Shown here: piece by piece, positions 60,818 to 64,000 of the stretch | Numbering within the stretch: the first letter of the stretch is position 1 | Layout of the letters: every line of letters begins with the position of its first letter | Origin: Candidatus Rubrivivax defluviihabitans | GTDB lineage: Bacteria; Pseudomonadota; Gammaproteobacteria; Burkholderiales; Burkholderiaceae_C | Assembly (NCBI GenBank): GCA_016709385.1 | Contig: JADJMW010000001.1 | Location: 496,001-560,000 of the forward strand | Direction of reading: 5' to 3' | Length of the DNA stretch: 64,000 bases | Made by a program: the position numbers and the translations under genes | Notes under the pieces: generated by a model | Told to the model about the DNA's origin: nothing | Databases searched by the model: none | Seen by the model: only the letters and a program-made list of their open reading frames with translations

Positions 60818-62500
60818 TCATCGCCGCTCCTCGACCATCTTCATCGACCCCGTCGGACATTCACGCACGCACAGCCCGCAGCCCTTGCAGTAGTCGGCCA
60901 GCACCTCGTAGCCGACATCGACGCGGGCCACGGCGAGGTCGGGGCAATAGACGACGCAGTTGTCGCAGTGGATGCAGGTGCCGCAGGAGAAGCAGCGCCC
61001 GGCCTCGGCCAGCGCCTGCTCGATGTCCAGCCCCAATTGCACTTCCAGCGCGGCACTGTGCCGCTCGGAGGGCAGCCGCACCTGCTCGGTCACGCGCGGC
61101 GCCTTCGGGTGGTACCAGGTGGCGATGGCGGCCAGCGGCACCACGGCTTCCGGCCCAGCCGCGCTGGCCGCATCGTCGCCGGCCGGCGCGGCCGCGTCCA
61201 GCAACCGGCGGTGGATGTCCAGCGCCGCCTGCTTGCCCATGCCCACGGCCTGCGTCACATAGCGGGCCATGCTGGCCACGTCGCCGCCGGCCCAGACGCC
61301 AGCGCCGCCCGTGGCCTGGCGTTCGTCCACCGCGAGCAGCGCACCGCGCTCTGGGAGGGCGCCTGCGAAGGGCGTCAGGTCCGGGTCCTGGCCGATGGAA
61401 CAGAGCACCGCATCGGCCGCGAAGCTGAAGTGGGTGGAGGGACCCTCGGCCAGCGGCACCACGCTGAACGGCCGGCCGTCGGCGGCGGGCTCGAAGCGCA
61501 CGCGCTGGCAGTCCAGCCGCAGTCCAGGTGACACGGCGCTGGCCGACGTGAGCATGGCGCCGTCGAGCAGCGACACGCCTTCCTCCAGCGCCTCCTGCAC
61601 TTCCTCGCGTTGCGCCGGCATCTGCGCGCGGCTCTCCAGCGCCAGGATCGTGACCTCGTGCCCGGCGCGGCGGGCGCTGCGCGCGGCGTCGATGGCGGCG
61701 CTGCCGCCGCCGATGACGACGACGTGGCGCCCCAGGGCCGGCGCATGGCCGGCGTTGCAGGCTTCCAGGTAGGCCGCGCCGTCCATCACGCCGGGCAGGC
61801 CGTCGCCGAGTGCCGGCAGCCGCTTCACGCGCGCCGCGCCCACGGCCACGAAGACGGCGTCGTGCGTGGCGCGCAGGCGCTCGAAGTCCTCGGGCGTGGA
61901 GACGGACTCGCCGCAGCGTACGACGACGCCCAGTGCGACGATGCGCGCGATCTCGGCGTCCAGCACGCTGCGCGCCAGCCGGTAGGGCGGGATGCCGTGG
62001 CGCATGAGACCGCCCAGCTCGGCGCGCGCCTCGAACAGCGTCACGCGCCAGCCACGCCGGCGCAACTGGAAGGCCGCCGACAAGCCCGCCGGCCCGCCGC
62101 CGACCACGGCCACGTGGCCGCTGCGTTCCTCGGTCGGCGCTTCCAGGCTCCAGCCCTGGGTGATGGCGGTGTCGCCGACGAAGCGCTCGAGCTTGCAGAT
62201 GGCCAGCGATTCGTCGAAGCCGGCACGGTTGCAGGCCGCCTCGCAGGGGTGGTGGCAGATGCGGCCGGCGATGGCCGGGAACGGGTTGTGGCGCGCCAGC
62301 ACGTCGAAGGCGCCGCGCCAGTCGCGCTGCCGCGCCAGTGCGATCCACTCGGCGATGTCGCCGTTCACCGGACACGCCTGGTGGCACGGCGAAGGCGCCT
62401 GGATGTGCCTCGGCAGCGCGGCGCGCCAGGTGCCGGTGTGGAAGACCTCGGTCGAACCCGTGGTCCAGATCGGCGGCACGGCCGCTGGGGTTGCCGTCAT
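60818..62500 (-). CDS. FAD/NAD(P)-binding Fe-S subunit of the 2-oxoacid oxidoreductase (GltD-like, with C-terminal 2[4Fe-4S] ferredoxin)
   Basis: A 560-residue protein. Residues 30-110 form a GltD-like N-terminal Fe-S domain (CHQACPVNGDIAEW, CHHPCEAACNRAGFD). The FAD site GGGPAGLSAAFQLRRRG is near 135, and the NAD(P) site GGGSAAIDAARSARRAG is near 265. Residues 503-560 carry a two-cluster ferredoxin (CFSCGTCIHCDNC, CKGCGLCVRECPTG). It should pass electrons between the TPP subunits and NAD(P)+ or ferredoxin. In the phenylglyoxylate enzyme these two roles are separate subunits (delta, epsilon); here they are fused. Confidence 0.88.
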   Translation of the reverse strand: MTATPAAVPPIWTTGSTEVFHTGTWRAALPRHIQAPSPCHQACPVNGDIAEWIALARQRDWRGAFDVLARHNPFPAIAGRICHHPCEAACNRAGFDESLAICKLERFVGDTAITQGWSLEAPTEERSGHVAVVGGGPAGLSAAFQLRRRGWRVTLFEARAELGGLMRHGIPPYRLARSVLDAEIARIVALGVVVRCGESVSTPEDFERLRATHDAVFVAVGAARVKRLPALGDGLPGVMDGAAYLEACNAGHAPALGRHVVVIGGGSAAIDAARSARRAGHEVTILALESRAQMPAQREEVQEALEEGVSLLDGAMLTSASAVSPGLRLDCQRVRFEPAADGRPFSVVPLAEGPSTHFSFAADAVLCSIGQDPDLTPFAGALPERGALLAVDERQATGGAGVWAGGDVASMARYVTQAVGMGKQAALDIHRRLLDAAAPAGDDAASAAGPEAVVPLAAIATWYHPKAPRVTEQVRLPSERHSAALEVQLGLDIEQALAEAGRCFSCGTCIHCDNCVVYCPDLAVARVDVGYEVLADYCKGCGLCVRECPTGSMKMVEERR

Positions 62501-63057
62501 GACGCCACCTCCGTACGCAGCTGGGCGTCGGCGCAGCGCCAGCCCTCTTCGCAGGCGGCGACGTTGGCGTCCTTCAGTTTCGGTGCGCGTTCACGCAGCG
62601 TGGCCTCCAGCATCGGCAGGTCCGGGGCGCCGATGGCGCGCGCGAAGGCGCCGAGCAGGGCCGAATTGACGATGCGCCCCAGGCCGTGGCGGCGCGCGAT
62701 GGCCAGCCCGTCCACCGGCACCAGGTGCAGCCCCGGCAGCGTGCGCGCCAGTTCGCCCGCGCTGCGCTGCGAATTGACCACCACCACCGTGGCCGGCGTG
62801 GCCGTGGCGCGCAAGGCACCGGCCAGCAGCGTGGCGTCGAAGCACAGGATGGCGTCGGCGCGCTCGATGTCGCAGCGCACGCGGATCGGACGGTCGTCGA
62901 CGCGCAGGTAGGAACTCACCGGCGTGCCGCGGCGCGCGCCGCCATAACTGGCGAAGCACTGCACCTGGCGGCCGGCGGCGAAGAAGGCGGCAGCGAGCAG
63001 GTTGCCCGCCGTCTGCGCGCCTTGGCCGCCGCGGCCCTGGATGACGATCTGCAGCAT
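62497..63057 (-). CDS. 2-oxoacid:acceptor oxidoreductase, gamma subunit
   Basis: A 186-residue POR gamma subunit. It begins MLQIVIQGRGGQGAQTAGNLLAAAFF, the classic coenzyme-A-binding gamma signature, and has SYGGARRGTPVSSYLRV. It overlaps the FAD-subunit gene by 4 bases. Completes the oxidoreductase; with badI 18 bases ahead it ties the enzyme to the alicyclic acid pathway. Confidence 0.92.
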   Translation of the reverse strand: MLQIVIQGRGGQGAQTAGNLLAAAFFAAGRQVQCFASYGGARRGTPVSSYLRVDDRPIRVRCDIERADAILCFDATLLAGALRATATPATVVVVNSQRSAGELARTLPGLHLVPVDGLAIARRHGLGRIVNSALLGAFARAIGAPDLPMLEATLRERAPKLKDANVAACEEGWRCADAQLRTEVAS

Positions 63058-63075
63058 GGTCTCGCTTTCGAACGG

Positions 63076-63858
63076 CTACTTGGCGTGGCGCCGGAAATCG
63101 GGCGCGCGCTTTTCCTGGAAGGCGCGCACGCCTTCGCGCGATTCGTCGCTGTCGTAGTACAGCTTCAGCGCATAAAGACCCATGCCGGCAATGCCGGCCT
63201 GGTGCGCGGTGTCCATATTGAACGATCGCTTGGCGATGGCCAGTGCCGTCGGGCTGCGCTGCTGGATCTCGTCGCACCAGCGCTGCACCTCGGCGTCGAG
63301 CTGTTCGTGCGGGACCACGGCATTCACCAGCCCCATGGCCAGCGCCTCGGCCGCGCTGTAGCGCCGGCACAGGTACCACATCTCGCGCGCCTTCTTCTCC
63401 CCCACCACGCGCGCCAGCAGCGCCGTGCCGTAGCCGGGGTCGACCGAGCCGACCTTGGGGCCGACCTGGCCGAACACCGCGCGTTCGGAGGCGATGGTCA
63501 GGTCGCAGACCGTGCACAGCACGTTGCCGCCGCCGATGGCGTAACCCTGCACACGCGCGATCACCGGCTTGGGCGCGTCGCGCAACGCGGCGTGCAGTTC
63601 CTCCATCGGCAAGCCGATGGTGCCGCGGCCGTCGTACTGGCCTTCGTGGGCCGACTGGTCGCCGCCGGTGCAGAAGGCCTTCTCGCCGGCGCCGGCGAGC
63701 ACGATGCTGCCCACCTCGCGGTCCCAGGCGGCGCGCTGCAGCGCGTGGATGAGCTCGTCGCAGGTGCGGCCGCGAAAGGCATTCATGCGCTCGGGCCGGT
63801 TGATGGTGATCCACGCGGCGCCGCCGCGGCGTTCGACGATGAGATCCTGGTAGTCCAT
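63076..63858 (-). CDS. badI: 2-ketocyclohexanecarboxyl-CoA hydrolase (BadI type)
   Basis: A 260-residue crotonase-fold enzyme. Stretches such as GRGTIGLPMEELHAALRD, PVIARVQGYAIGGGN, VGPKVGSVDPGYGTALLARV and AIAKRSFNMDTAHQAGIAGMG match what I recall of BadI from Rhodopseudomonas palustris over the full length. BadI opens the ring of 2-ketocyclohexanecarboxyl-CoA to pimelyl-CoA in anaerobic benzoate and cyclohexanecarboxylate degradation. MenB-like enzymes are distant relatives but lack these blocks. Upstream of the oxidoreductase genes on the same strand. Confidence 0.9.
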   Translation of the reverse strand: MDYQDLIVERRGGAAWITINRPERMNAFRGRTCDELIHALQRAAWDREVGSIVLAGAGEKAFCTGGDQSAHEGQYDGRGTIGLPMEELHAALRDAPKPVIARVQGYAIGGGNVLCTVCDLTIASERAVFGQVGPKVGSVDPGYGTALLARVVGEKKAREMWYLCRRYSAAEALAMGLVNAVVPHEQLDAEVQRWCDEIQQRSPTALAIAKRSFNMDTAHQAGIAGMGLYALKLYYDSDESREGVRAFQEKRAPDFRRHAK

Positions 63859-63902
63859 GCGTAGGCCTTGCGGTTTGCCGCGCTGCGTTGAGCTGCGCGC
63901 TG

Positions 63903-64000
63903 TCAGGCGCCCGGGCGCGGCAGCACCGCCGTGGCTTCGAGCTCGATCTTGCCGGGGTCGTCGAGCAAGTCGGTGACGAAGATCATGCTCATGGCCGGGT
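63903..64000 (-). CDS. C-terminal fragment of an unidentified protein (cut by window edge)
   Basis: The last ~32 residues of a minus-strand gene (MSMIFVTDLLDDPGKIELEA, ending TAVLPRPGA) lie before a stop at 63903. The VTDL then IE.EA.AVLP pattern recalls the end of Rid/YjgF-family proteins, but too little is visible. It is upstream of badI on the same strand, so it may belong to the same operon. Confidence 0.45.
   Translation of the reverse strand, partial: PAMSMIFVTDLLDDPGKIELEATAVLPRPGA

Overview
The window is GC-rich, densely coded DNA of a betaproteobacterium, most likely order Burkholderiales (Comamonadaceae or Sphaerotilaceae-like). Evidence: the serB-mfd / ispD-ispF block, argA-yggX, trpB2, a RelA with a decayed hydrolase domain, and the family-typical GC-rich palindromes. 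A nirS denitrification cluster next to a badI-type alicyclic/aromatic acid cluster indicates a facultative anaerobe that couples nitrate or nitrite respiration to degradation of benzoate- or cyclohexanecarboxylate-like acids.

Layout. 1-28.9 kb is mainly housekeeping: a GGDEF/EAL protein cut by the window edge, H-NS, yggX-argA, hrpA, an iron-binding protein behind a possible Fur box, trpB2, serB-mfd, ispDF, a compact protein-quality-control group (two Hsp20, CbpA, CbpM, an extra FtsH), an EnvZ/OmpR-like pair, bdhA and relA. A tRNA-Val(GAC) gene at 28.96 kb marks a sharp change. 29.0-32.7 kb is accessory DNA: RadC-like protein, a CIA30 pseudogene with two frameshifts, ParDE, a NYN-domain protein, and about 0.5 kb of repeats.

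32.7-53.8 kb is a respiratory nitrogen-oxide island. One arm holds c-type cytochromes and the tetraheme NirT. The centre holds NnrS, a DUF2249-like protein, a 7Fe ferredoxin, a TonB receptor and nirS-nirM-nirF. The other arm, about 10 kb, is a tightly packed operon: a small membrane protein, a CuA subunit II and a B-family heme-copper subunit I that keeps all six metal-ligand histidines but lacks the active-site tyrosine, then CtaB, SCO, two paralogous cytochrome b fusions with different redox tails, an unknown membrane-anchored protein and a second, divergent heme-copper subunit. My reading is an sNOR-like nitric oxide reductase with two membrane electron-entry modules, one NAD(P)H-linked and one ferredoxin/thiol-like. 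This is the strongest candidate for an undescribed system. The d1-heme genes other than nirF are absent, so they must lie elsewhere.

53.9-64 kb, all on the minus strand, has a Liv-type ABC transporter, a four-gene 2-oxoacid:acceptor oxidoreductase (gamma, FAD/Fe-S, alpha, beta) and badI. It fits uptake and reductive degradation of an aromatic or alicyclic acid, with the oxidoreductase linking a 2-oxoacid to NAD(P) or ferredoxin. No CRISPR array, complete insertion sequence, rRNA or replication origin was seen.
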